Source: JANPLD01 sp964445765
GTDB lineage: Bacteria > Pseudomonadota > Alphaproteobacteria > Rickettsiales > UBA8987
Reading direction: 5' to 3'
NCBI GenBank assembly: GCA_964445765.1
Contig: CAYULD010000002.1
Coordinates: 1 to 64,000 of the forward strand
DNA: 64,000 bases
A model generated the notes under the pieces. It was given only the letters and a program-made list of their open reading frames with translations. It was not told where the DNA came from and ran no database searches. The translations under genes and the position numbers were made by a program. This document shows, piece after piece, positions 1-7,296 of the stretch (positions are counted from its first letter, which is position 1; every line of letters starts with the position of its first letter).

Positions 1-46
1 CTTGCCAAGGTTGATGTCGAGAGTTCGATTCTCTTCACCCGCTCCA
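1..46 (+). tRNA. tRNA-Gly(GCC), 3' part, cut by window start
   Basis: The window opens inside the anticodon arm: CTTGCCAAG gives the anticodon GCC at positions 4-6. It is followed by a T arm (GAGAG-TTCGATT-CTCTT), the acceptor strand CACCCGC, a discriminator T and an encoded CCA at 44-46. The acceptor strand would pair with GCGGGTG, the usual 5' end of tRNA-Gly(GCC). The 5' part lies outside the window. Confidence 0.93.
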
Positions 47-138
47 GTTTATTTCGTAAAATTACCTCTATAAAGCAAATTTATAACTTAATATATTACT
101 CAAAATTTGATATATATTTGACTTTTAAGTGTTTTTAT

Positions 139-250
139 ATAGAGGTTCTAGGGCTAGGTTCTAGAGGCTAGGGTTTTTTGACTTGAAAAGTCTTCCTAAT
201 CTCCAAAATTACCCCCTAACCCCTAAAACCTAACCCCTTACTCCTAGATA
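139..250. repeat. Heptamer-type inverted repeat abutting topA
   Basis: A G-rich arm (141-173) built on CTAGGTT/CTAGAGG units is followed by a small hairpin GACTT-GAA-AAGTC (180-192) and a C-rich arm (211-247) with CTAAC/CTAAA units spaced 7 nt apart. The arms are roughly complementary, so the RNA could fold into one long imperfect hairpin. The element ends at the topA ATG (251), so it forms the topA leader and leaves no obvious ribosome binding site. Related copies lie at 2998, 38049, 38180 and 39251. Confidence 0.8.
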
Positions 251-2737
251 ATGAAGCATATTGTAATTGTAGAATCCCCAGCTAAGTGCAAAAGCATAAA
301 TAAATATCTTGGTAAAGATTATAAAGTTTTGGCTTCTTATGGGCATATTAGGGATCTTCCTTCAAAAGATGGCTCAGTGCTGCCAGATAAAGATTTTGAG
401 ATGAAATATCAAGTTGCCGCTGATTCTAAAAAGAATGTTAAGGCGATTGAAGATGCTGTGCGTGGTGCGGAATCCCTCATTCTTGCAACCGATCCGGATA
501 GAGAGGGGGAATCTATCTCTTGGCATGTTTATGATGTTTTGAGAAGAGATAAAGTTATTAACGCAAATTTTCCAGTAAAGAGGGTTTCTTTTAACTCCAT
601 TACAAAAGAGGCGGTTACGCAGGCGATGAAAAATCCTCGCCAGATTGATATGGATTTAGTTAACTCTCAGCAAGCAAGGCGTGCTTTAGATTATCTAGTG
701 GGCTTTACCTTATCACCAATTTTATGGCGTAAACTTCCCGGGAGTCGCTCAGCGGGTAGGGTTCAATCAGTTGCACTTCGTTTAATATGTGAAAGAGAAA
801 CTGAAATTGAAAAATTTAAGGCACAAGAATATTGGAGCATTTCTGCCTTGTTTGAAAACGCTTCTTCTAGTTTAATCCCTGCAAATCTAACTTATGCAGA
901 AGGCAAGAAACTTGATAAATTAGCAATCTCAGATAAAGGCACTTCTGATAAATATCTTGATGAAATTAAGAAAAGAAATTTCACAGTTGGTGAAGTTGAA
1001 AAGAAAAAAGTTTTTAGAAATCCAAAACCACCTTTTACAACTTCAACATTACAACAAGAAGCATCTCGCAAACTAGGGTTTTCTGCATCAAAAACTATGA
1101 TGTTAGCTCAAAGATTATATGAAGGCGTGAAAATTGGCTCAGAAATTACCGGTTTAATTACATATATGAGAACGGATGGCGTTTCCGTTGCACCAGAGGC
1201 TATCACTAGAACTCGTGAGGTTATTGGTAAGAATTTTGGTGATAAATATCTGCCAGAAAAGCCAAAATTTTATGCCTCAAAACAAAGAAATGCTCAAGAA
1301 GCTCACGAAGGTATTAGGCCAACTGATTCTGCTAGAAGGCCAGAAATGGTAGCAAGCTATTTAGAAGCAGATCAGCTTAAATTATATGATTTAATCTGGA
1401 AAAGAATGGTTGCTAGCCAAATGGAAGCGGCAATCTTTAACCAAGTTGCAGCTGATATTTCAAGCGATGATAAAAAATATATATTCCGTGCAGTTGGTAA
1501 TGTGCTTGAGTTTGATGGCTTCTTAAAATTATATCACGAAGATGTTGATGATGGCGATGATGAGGATAAGGAAAATATTCTGCCGGATCTCAATCAGAAT
1601 GATAAATTAAAGTTCAGTAAAAAAGCGGTTAATGATAATGAGAAAGGGCAAAACCCTTTAGCTGAGCAACATTTCACCCAGCCACCACCTAGATATAATG
1701 AAGCAAGTTTGGTTAAAAAACTTGAAGAGCTTGGAATTGGCAGGCCTTCAACTTATGCATCAATAATTTCTGTTTTAATTGATAGGGGCTATTGCAAACT
1801 TGATAAAAGAAGGTTTTATCCTGAGCCTCGTGGGCGTGTTGTAACGGGCTTCCTGCAAGAGTTTTTCTCAAAATATGTGCAATATGATTTTACCTCTGAT
1901 TTAGAAGATCAGCTTGATTTAGTCTCTGATGGCAAACTGGATTGGAAACAACTTTTAAGAAATTTCTGGCAGGATTTCAAAGGCACTATTGATGCAACCT
2001 CTGAAGTTACCATTACAGATGTAATAAATAAACTTGAAAAATCACTCGGCTTTTTATTCGGTGAAAATGAAGATGCAAGAAAATGCCCATCTTGCAATGA
2101 TGGCGTTCTAGGCTTAAAAATCAGCAGATTTGGCCCTTTTATTGGTTGCTCAAATTATCCAACTTGTAATTATACTAAGAAAATTGAAGCGGATAATTCT
2201 AATAATGATGGGGAAAATTCCTCTGAAAATTCAGAAAATAATTCTGGCGAAAAACCAAAATATGAAAAATTTGAAGATAAATTCATTGGCGTTGATAAAA
2301 AAACTGGCTCAGAAATTTATCTTAAAAAAGGCCCTTATGGCTTATATTTGGAGTTAAAGGGAAGTGTTGTTGAAGCTCCAAAAGCAGAAGAAAAAGAAGA
2401 GGGGAAAGGTAAAAAATCTAAATCTAAAAAAGCAAAATCTTCTGCACCTAAACCAAAAAGAATTTCAATTCCAAAAGGTATAAGGCCTGATGAAGTAAAT
2501 CTTGAAAAAGCAGAAATGTTGCTGAGTTTACCTCGTGAATTAGGCTCTGATAATGATGGAAATAAAGTTACCGCGTCTATTGGAATGTTTGGCCCTTATG
2601 TTGCGTGCAACAAGGTGTTTGCCTCAGTTAAGAGTGATTTATTTGAAATTACCCTTGATGAAGCCTTACAATTAATTGAAGAAAAAAAGAACAAACCAAA
2701 AGGCACTGGCAGAGGAAGATTTAAGAAAAAATCTTAG
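251..2737 (+). CDS. topA: DNA topoisomerase I
   Basis: Type IA topoisomerase that relaxes negative supercoils by transient cleavage of one strand. The N-terminal TOPRIM domain (about 1-130) has the acidic DPDRE motif at 81-85. The GSRSAGRVQS segment and the catalytic tyrosine in ITYMRTDGVS (Tyr305) are intact. A CPSC...CSNYPTC zinc ribbon follows near 612-640, then Lys-rich C-terminal topoisomerase repeats. At 828 aa it is a normal length for alphaproteobacterial TopA. It starts at ATG 251, directly after a repeat-built leader, so translation initiation may be influenced by that structure. The tmRNA gene lies convergently just downstream. Confidence 0.97.
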   Translation: MKHIVIVESPAKCKSINKYLGKDYKVLASYGHIRDLPSKDGSVLPDKDFEMKYQVAADSKKNVKAIEDAVRGAESLILATDPDREGESISWHVYDVLRRDKVINANFPVKRVSFNSITKEAVTQAMKNPRQIDMDLVNSQQARRALDYLVGFTLSPILWRKLPGSRSAGRVQSVALRLICERETEIEKFKAQEYWSISALFENASSSLIPANLTYAEGKKLDKLAISDKGTSDKYLDEIKKRNFTVGEVEKKKVFRNPKPPFTTSTLQQEASRKLGFSASKTMMLAQRLYEGVKIGSEITGLITYMRTDGVSVAPEAITRTREVIGKNFGDKYLPEKPKFYASKQRNAQEAHEGIRPTDSARRPEMVASYLEADQLKLYDLIWKRMVASQMEAAIFNQVAADISSDDKKYIFRAVGNVLEFDGFLKLYHEDVDDGDDEDKENILPDLNQNDKLKFSKKAVNDNEKGQNPLAEQHFTQPPPRYNEASLVKKLEELGIGRPSTYASIISVLIDRGYCKLDKRRFYPEPRGRVVTGFLQEFFSKYVQYDFTSDLEDQLDLVSDGKLDWKQLLRNFWQDFKGTIDATSEVTITDVINKLEKSLGFLFGENEDARKCPSCNDGVLGLKISRFGPFIGCSNYPTCNYTKKIEADNSNNDGENSSENSENNSGEKPKYEKFEDKFIGVDKKTGSEIYLKKGPYGLYLELKGSVVEAPKAEEKEEGKGKKSKSKKAKSSAPKPKRISIPKGIRPDEVNLEKAEMLLSLPRELGSDNDGNKVTASIGMFGPYVACNKVFASVKSDLFEITLDEALQLIEEKKNKPKGTGRGRFKKKS

Positions 2738-2765
2738 TTATTTTCAAATAAAATTTCTTATTATA

Positions 2766-3153
2766 ACGCGAAGATTCTGTTGCTAGGCTCTTCGCAAGCC
2801 CCTTACTTAAATTGCTTTATTTCCTCATAGAGGAAGGTTTAAGCAGCTTTAAGTGTTGCAACAGCAAAATTGTCATTTGCTGCTACTGCAAAATTGTCGT
2901 TTGCATTTGTGAATTTGAATTGTTTTACGGCTATTTCTCGCCGGGCAAAACCATAATCTTTACTGCATCTGTCGATCCTATTTCGGCCCCATCAATATTA
3001 GGTGCTAGGAGTTAGGTGCTAGGAGTTATGGTTTATTTCACCCTAGCCCCTAGCCTCTAGAACCTAGCCCCTACTAATGGTGGAGCCGTCGGGCACCGCC
3101 CCCGAGTCCAATCTGCCTATTCTAAAACAGAATTTATTGCCATAGCTTTCGCA
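2766..3153 (-). ncRNA. ssrA: Permuted two-piece tmRNA
   Basis: Rescue RNA for stalled ribosomes, in the circularly permuted order of Alphaproteobacteria. On the minus strand the acceptor piece comes first: T stem TCGGG/CCCGA with loop GGCGGTG (3105-3089), then acceptor strand CGGCTCC and ACCA ending at 3078. A spacer of repeats (about 3077-2991) follows. The coding piece then begins GGGGCCG at 2990. GGGGCCG pairs with CGGCTCC over 7 bp including the G3-U pair used by alanyl-tRNA synthetase. The tag reading frame runs 2904-2842 with TAA at 2841-2839. It reads two copies of ANDNFAVA followed by TLKAA. A GAGGAA hairpin follows the stop. The outer ends are estimates. The permuted order, acceptor pairing and ANDN tag make the identity firm. 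Confidence 0.95.
2998..3074. repeat. Heptamer repeat pair inside tmRNA spacer
   Basis: Units TTAGGTG/CTAGGAG repeat at a 7-nt period (2998-3025). After a short middle they face complementary CCCTAGC-type heptamers (about 3041-3074). The whole element lies between the CCA end of the acceptor piece (3078) and the 5' end of the coding piece (2990). That segment is normally removed when the two RNA pieces mature. Confidence 0.85.
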
Positions 3154-3158
3154 CCATC

Positions 3159-3187
3159 ATTATATCATAGAAATTTTAATTTGTTAA
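3159..3187 (-). promoter_or_regulatory. Sigma-70-type promoter of the tmRNA gene
   Basis: On the minus strand TTAACA (3187-3182) and TATAAT (3164-3159) are separated by exactly 17 nt, a near-consensus housekeeping promoter. Transcription would start near 3152, just upstream of the acceptor piece. The -35 box overlaps the stop codon of the upstream AhpD-like gene. Confidence 0.7.
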
Positions 3188-3543
3188 GTGTTACTAGTAG
3201 AATAAGTTGCTTGGAATTGTTCAAACGCCTTTATTGCATCTGCTGCATACATCAAAGAAGGCCCACCACCCATATAAATTGCCATTCCCAGCACTTCTTC
3301 AACCTCTTCCTTAGTTGCACCCAATTTAACCAGAGCTTCCGCGTGGAAGCCAATGCAACCATCACACCTAACGGAAACCCCTATTGCAAGTGCAATAAAT
3401 TCTTTAGTTTTTTTGCTCAAAACCCCATCTTTTGTGGCAGATTGTGCCATTGCTGAAAAACCAGTCATTGTATCTTTAATATCAGCCCTCAAAGTTTTTA
3501 GATTGCTGGAAATATCTTTACAAATCTCAGGATAATTTTTCAT
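3184..3543 (-). CDS. AhpD-like / carboxymuconolactone decarboxylase family protein
   Basis: Small 119-aa protein of the CMD/AhpD fold. The redox signature is visible as C60-x-x-C63-x-x-x-H67 in the segment RCDGCIGFHAEAL. It is followed by the helix LGATKEEVEEVLGMAIYMGGG typical of the single-domain members. Family members with CxxC-xxx-H act as peroxidase-linked disulfide reductants, but the substrate here is unknown. The gene is alone on its strand, with two AGAATATTCT palindromes in its upstream region that may be an operator. Its stop codon overlaps the tmRNA promoter. Confidence 0.85.
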   Translation of the reverse strand: MKNYPEICKDISSNLKTLRADIKDTMTGFSAMAQSATKDGVLSKKTKEFIALAIGVSVRCDGCIGFHAEALVKLGATKEEVEEVLGMAIYMGGGPSLMYAADAIKAFEQFQATYSTSNT

Positions 3544-3587
3544 ATAATATATTGATAGTTAAGTTAATAAAACAGCCAGTATTAGGT

Positions 3588-3615
3588 AAGAATATTCTTA
3601 TATTAGAATATTCTT
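3588..3615. promoter_or_regulatory. Paired palindromic operator candidate
   Basis: The palindrome AGAATATTCT occurs at 3589-3598 and again at 3605-3614, centres 16 nt apart, about 45-70 bp upstream of the AhpD-like gene. Two identical dyads on nearly the same helix face suggest a dimeric regulator site. In such AT-rich DNA chance is not excluded. The rest of 3544-3794 shows no gene. Confidence 0.35.
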
Positions 3616-3794
3616 ATATATTGTCAAGTTATATGTATCTAGTAATCAAAAATTTTAATGAATATCTTTGTAGAAATTATTTATAAATAGATTAATTATT
3701 TTAAATTTTACTACACCTATAAAAAACATAAAAAATAATTATTTCAGAAAAAGATTTAGAATATAATATAAAACTTCTAAAAAAAATCAAAAAA

Positions 3795-4334
3795 CTATAG
3801 CTCAAATTCTTCTCTGGTAAAGATGGCTTCAAGTGTTATACCTTCATTTTTTAGGTTTTCCTTTGCACCTTCTTGCCTATCAACCATTGAGATAATTTTA
3901 TTAACATTACAGCCAAGATTTCTAACAATTTCAACCGCCTTCATCGCAGAGCCACCCTTTGTTGTAACATCTTCAAGAATAATAATATTATCACCTTTTT
4001 TAAGTGTAACACCTTCTATAAGTTGGTTTGTGCCTCTATCTTTCTTTTCTTTGCGAACATAGAAAGATTTTACTGGGCGTTTTTCTTGAAAACTAAGCAC
4101 ACAAACCGCAGAAACTATAGGGCAAGCACCAAGTTCAAGTCCGCCTATTGCATCAATATTTTTATCAATTTTATCTAAAACTAATTTAGCAGATAAATTT
4201 GCACCTTCTGGGTCAAGCAAGGTAGTTTTGAGATCAAATAAATAATTACTTTTAGCACCTGAAGCCAAAGTAAAATCACCCCTCTTAAAAGATTTTTCTA
4301 ATATAATTTCTTTTAATCTTGCTTTGATATTCAT
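3795..4334 (-). CDS. pyrE: Orotate phosphoribosyltransferase
   Basis: Catalyses orotate + PRPP to orotidine 5'-phosphate in de novo pyrimidine synthesis. The type I phosphoribosyltransferase PRPP loop is clear as IIILEDVTTKGGSA at about 117-130. The FTLASGAKSNYLFDLK segment near 21-36 is the family's N-terminal signature. At 179 aa it is slightly short but complete. It follows the ppsR-type gene by 28 bp on the same strand, so they may be cotranscribed. carB in the same window supplies carbamoyl phosphate for the same pathway. Confidence 0.92.
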   Translation of the reverse strand: MNIKARLKEIILEKSFKRGDFTLASGAKSNYLFDLKTTLLDPEGANLSAKLVLDKIDKNIDAIGGLELGACPIVSAVCVLSFQEKRPVKSFYVRKEKKDRGTNQLIEGVTLKKGDNIIILEDVTTKGGSAMKAVEIVRNLGCNVNKIISMVDRQEGAKENLKNEGITLEAIFTREEFEL

Positions 4335-4362
4335 ATAAATATTTTTTTAATTTTGAGATATT

Positions 4363-5199
4363 TTAATAATGTTTTTTAGGAATTCCAAGCCTTTCACAAT
4401 GATCAGAATATAATTGCATTATTTGGGCTGATGTTTCTTCAACTGATCTTCTAGTTACATCAAGCACTGGCCAAGCCTGAGAGGTAAATATTCTGCGAGA
4501 TTGGCGAATTTCTTCATTGATTTTATCTAAATCAACATAATCAGTATTTGCTTGCTCATTAAGAGATGTAAGCCTTGATTTTCTAATCTGACCAAGCCTT
4601 TCAGGCTGAATATATAAGCCAACCACTAATGGTTTTTCTAACTTAAATAAAGTTTCTGGCAAATCCACGCCATTTACAAACGGCACATTAGCGGCGTTTA
4701 GACCACGATAAGCAAGATAAACACAAGTTGGCGTTTTAGAAGTTCTTGAAGCACCAACAAGCACAATATCTGCCTCTTCCAGAGTATCTGTCTCTGCACC
4801 ATCATCATGGGCAAGCGTGTAATGAATAGCATCAACTTTCTGAAAATATTCTTCATCAAGTTCATATTGCTTGCCGGTTTGATATTTTGCCTCCACCCCA
4901 AAATAGCTTGAGAACTCTTTGATAACTTTATTTAACACTGGAATACAAGGAATTCTGAGTTTTCTGCAATGTTTAATTAGCATTGCTTGTAAATCTCTAT
5001 CAATTACGGTGTAAAGAACAGGGCCGGGAGATTCTGAAATTTCCTCACAAACTCTTTGCATTTGACCGGGCGTGCGAACTAAACTCCAAGTATGCTCTTC
5101 ATAGTCAATATTATCAAATTGGCTCATTGCTGATCGCATAATTGAGTTGACCGTTTCCCCAGTAGAATCCGAAATTAAATGTATATGATGTATTGGCAT
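4363..5199 (-). CDS. ppsR: Pyruvate, phosphate dikinase regulatory protein (DUF299)
   Basis: Bifunctional ADP-dependent kinase / Pi-dependent phosphorylase that switches pyruvate phosphate dikinase (or PEP synthase) off and on. The N-terminus HLISDSTGETV is the family hallmark. The P-loop-like GASRTSKTPTCVYLAYRG at about 149-166 is intact. The length of 278 aa is normal. It implies the cell has a dikinase for reversible glycolysis at the PEP step, fitting the gap gene in this window. Which dikinase is targeted cannot be told from sequence, so the symbol is by family only. Confidence 0.9.
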   Translation of the reverse strand: MPIHHIHLISDSTGETVNSIMRSAMSQFDNIDYEEHTWSLVRTPGQMQRVCEEISESPGPVLYTVIDRDLQAMLIKHCRKLRIPCIPVLNKVIKEFSSYFGVEAKYQTGKQYELDEEYFQKVDAIHYTLAHDDGAETDTLEEADIVLVGASRTSKTPTCVYLAYRGLNAANVPFVNGVDLPETLFKLEKPLVVGLYIQPERLGQIRKSRLTSLNEQANTDYVDLDKINEEIRQSRRIFTSQAWPVLDVTRRSVEETSAQIMQLYSDHCERLGIPKKHY

Positions 5200-5222
5200 T
5201 ATTTAATTTTTTTTCTTTTTGC

Positions 5223-5411
5223 TTAAACAGGCTTTGTCTGCAGGGTCAAAAAAACCCTCAACAGCAGGATCCTCCCCCCCCATTGGTATTCATTACCCTT
5301 TTTTCTTTCTTCTTCTAAATTATCAAAGTGCTTTTTTACACTTTCAGTATTTGATGGATTTATATAATGATTCCATAGTACTCCTGACTTTTCATTCTTT
5401 TTTTCTGACAT
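5223..5411 (-). CDS. Small hypothetical protein with G8 run
   Basis: A 62-aa frame begins 12 bp after the trpS stop on the same strand. It starts MSEKKNEKSGVLWNHY and is charged and soluble. On the coding strand the sequence has eight consecutive G (5274-5281 region). Downstream of it the read frame ends RILLLRVFLTLQTKPV. In the +1-shifted frame the same DNA reads GEDPAVEGFFDPADK and ends about 6 bp before the ppsR-type ATG, which looks more protein-like. Either the run length is variable or miscalled, or both ends are made. I do not recognise the family. Confidence 0.5.
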   Translation of the reverse strand: MSEKKNEKSGVLWNHYINPSNTESVKKHFDNLEEERKKGNEYQWGGRILLLRVFLTLQTKPV

Positions 5412-5422
5412 AATACCCCATA

Positions 5423-6424
5423 TTAAACCCTTAAAAATCCAACAAATTCTTGCATTTCTTGCAGAGTTTTTTCTGCAATTTCTGAGGCAATATTTTGCCC
5501 TTCTTTCAAAATTCCCATCAAATAAGTTTTATCATTTTTAAGCTCATTAAATTTTTTATTTATTGGTGATAATTTATCAACTGCAATTTCACCTAAAGCA
5601 GTTTTGAAATTTGACCAATTAGAATTCTCAAACATTTTTATAGTATCTTCCAAACTTATTTCTGCGAGAGAAGAATAAATATTTAGCAAATTTACAGCTT
5701 CAGGGCGAGGGCTTGCCTCATCTCCCAGATTTATTCCGCTAAAAGCATCAGATTTTGCGCGTTTGAATTTATCCATTATCTGCTCTGCATTATCAGATAA
5801 ATTAATTCTAGAAAAATCAGATTCATCAGATTTACTCATCTTTTTAGTGCCATCACGCAAACTCATCACTCTTTTTGCTTGTGATAAAATAAGTGGCTCT
5901 GGCTCTGGAAAAATCTGCCTGCCAGCTTTTACATTAATAGAATTTGCAATATCTCTAGTTAGTTCCAAATGCTGTTTTTGATCATCACCAACTGGAATAT
6001 GAGTTGCCTTATAAAGCAGAATATCCGCTGCCATCAGCACTGGATATGAAAAAAGCCCAAGCATTGCATTATCTTGATGTTTGCCGGCTTTATCTTTGAA
6101 TTGCGTCATTCTTTTAAGCCAACCAAGCGGCGTGAAGCAAGAAAATATCCAAGCAAGCTCTGAATGTTGCCTTACTGAAGATTGCAAAAATATAGAAGAT
6201 TTTTTAGGATCAATACCACAGGCAATATAAGCCGCCACCATTTCTAGTGATGATTTGCGAAGCTCTTCTGGGTTTTGCTCAATGGTAATTGCATGTAAAT
6301 CAACAATGCAGAAAAGGGAGCGATATTTATTCTGAATTTCAACCCATTGTTTAATCGCACCAAGATAATTGCCTAAGTGCAAATTTCCGGTTGGCTGAAC
6401 GCCTGATAATACTAGATTAGACAT
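5423..6424 (-). CDS. trpS: Tryptophanyl-tRNA synthetase
   Basis: Class I synthetase charging tRNA-Trp. The HIGH-type motif is PTGNLHLGNYLGA (about 11-23) and the KMSKS motif is exact at 195-199 in DGTKKMSKSDES. The 333-aa length matches bacterial TrpRS. The small ORF with the G8 run and the ppsR-type gene follow closely on the same strand. A repeat-filled gap lies upstream. Confidence 0.97.
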   Translation of the reverse strand: MSNLVLSGVQPTGNLHLGNYLGAIKQWVEIQNKYRSLFCIVDLHAITIEQNPEELRKSSLEMVAAYIACGIDPKKSSIFLQSSVRQHSELAWIFSCFTPLGWLKRMTQFKDKAGKHQDNAMLGLFSYPVLMAADILLYKATHIPVGDDQKQHLELTRDIANSINVKAGRQIFPEPEPLILSQAKRVMSLRDGTKKMSKSDESDFSRINLSDNAEQIMDKFKRAKSDAFSGINLGDEASPRPEAVNLLNIYSSLAEISLEDTIKMFENSNWSNFKTALGEIAVDKLSPINKKFNELKNDKTYLMGILKEGQNIASEIAEKTLQEMQEFVGFLRV

Positions 6425-6470
6425 AATATTGGTAGCTTGTTACTATTTTATTTCACAAAAATTAGCAATA

Positions 6471-6580
6471 AAAATCCCCTCTCCCTCTGGGAGAGGGTTA
6501 GGGTGAGGGCTAATGAATAACAAAAACCTCACCCAGCTTCAGCTAATCCTTTCACTTCAAAAAAGGGTAGAGGGGATTTT
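6471..6580. repeat. CCCTCTCCC palindromic element, copy 1
   Basis: Bounded by AAAATCCCCTCT at the left and AGAGGGGATTTT at the right. A CCCTCTGGGAGAGGG core at the left is followed by GGGTGAGGG and, further on, CCTCACCC. It forms a roughly 110-bp inverted repeat between trpS and the small membrane protein. Related copies lie at 6993, 7192, 27853, 28598, 29062, 38115, 51499 and 62166. Confidence 0.85.
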
Positions 6581-6624
6581 AGCGTCATTAAATTTTTGAA
6601 AACTTATTGTTACTAGCAACTGGA

Positions 6625-6984
6625 TTAAAAAACAATAGATAATCCTGCGATGTAAGGTGGGATAGAAAAGATAATTGCAATACCTGAATAAAATGCAAGC
6701 TCCCTGCCTCTAATACCGAATTGGGTTTTAGCAACGAATATATCTTGCTTAAAAGAATAAATATCCCACAACATTGAATATAAAAACATTGATAAAATAA
6801 TAGGCTTACCTAGATTAAATTTTTCCTGATAAAAAAATATTAAAATAAAGCTAAGTAGAAATATATATGAAAATGTTTCTGCGATAATATATAAAACCCC
6901 CCTACCCTCCTCAAAATGCATATAGGTTGTGCTGAATGCAAACAAGAAAAACAAAAACAAATATATTACGGCATATATTGGCAT
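6625..6984 (-). CDS. Small four-helix membrane protein, unknown
   Basis: A 119-aa strongly hydrophobic protein, with membrane segments near residues 5-20, 31-51, 60-75 and 95-117. A short polar loop RGRELAF precedes the last helix. I do not recognise a family. The gene stands alone between repeat elements on both sides, so it may be a recently acquired or relict gene. The composition and continuous frame suggest a real protein. Confidence 0.6.
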   Translation of the reverse strand: MPIYAVIYLFLFFLFAFSTTYMHFEEGRGVLYIIAETFSYIFLLSFILIFFYQEKFNLGKPIILSMFLYSMLWDIYSFKQDIFVAKTQFGIRGRELAFYSGIAIIFSIPPYIAGLSIVF

Positions 6985-6992
6985 AGCTATTA

Positions 6993-7072
6993 CAAAAAAA
7001 TCCCCTCTCCTTTTGGGAGAGAGATGCTTAATCTTACTTTCAAAGAAAGTTAGATTAAGCTGGGTGAGGGTT
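6993..7072. repeat. CCCTCTCC palindromic element, copy 2
   Basis: TCCCCTCTCC-TTTT-GGGAGAGAG followed by an inner inverted pair CTTAATCTTACTTTC / GAAAGTTAGATTAAG and ending GGGTGAGGG. It lies directly upstream of the small membrane protein and could fold into a branched hairpin. Confidence 0.8.
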
Positions 7073-7098
7073 TATAGTAATTTATGTTAGTTATGATA

Positions 7099-7154
7099 TG
7101 TCATCCTGAGCAAAGCGAAGGATCTTAAGATGTTTCGCTATGCTCAACATGACA
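7099..7154. repeat. TGTCATCCTGAGC hairpin repeat, copy 1
   Basis: Begins TGTCATCCTGAGCAAAGCGA and ends in the complementary GCTCAACATGACA, forming a stem of about 56 nt in total. A second copy lies at 38273. Similar repeats are common in environmental bacterial genomes; this is from general knowledge, not a search. Confidence 0.8.
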
Positions 7155-7191
7155 GACTTCAAGACAATCTACCATATATTATAATTATTAC

Positions 7192-7265
7192 GATCCCCTC
7201 ACCCTGAAAGAATTTACCTTTCAGCCTCCCCCCCTTATAAAATAAAAGGGGAGAGGGGTTTTTTA
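7192..7265. repeat. CCCCTCACCC palindromic element, copy 3
   Basis: GATCCCCTCACCCTGAAAG ... CTTTCAGCCTCC with a second stem CCCCTTATAAAATAAAAGGGG and a terminal GAGGGG. Together with copy 2 and the TGTCATCC hairpin it fills the gap 6985-7296. No gene is seen in that gap. Confidence 0.8.
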
Positions 7266-7296
7266 TTTTATATTTGCTGAAGCTACCTTAAAAAAA

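Noticed and set aside
2130..2357. Second frame with Leu/Ile-rich translation inside topA
   Set aside because: It is a shadow of the AT-rich Lys/Asn-rich topA frame with no independent start signals.
2812..3015. Open frame on the plus strand in the topA-AhpD gap
   Set aside because: It is the antisense of the tmRNA coding piece and spacer; the RNA structure and tag explain the DNA.
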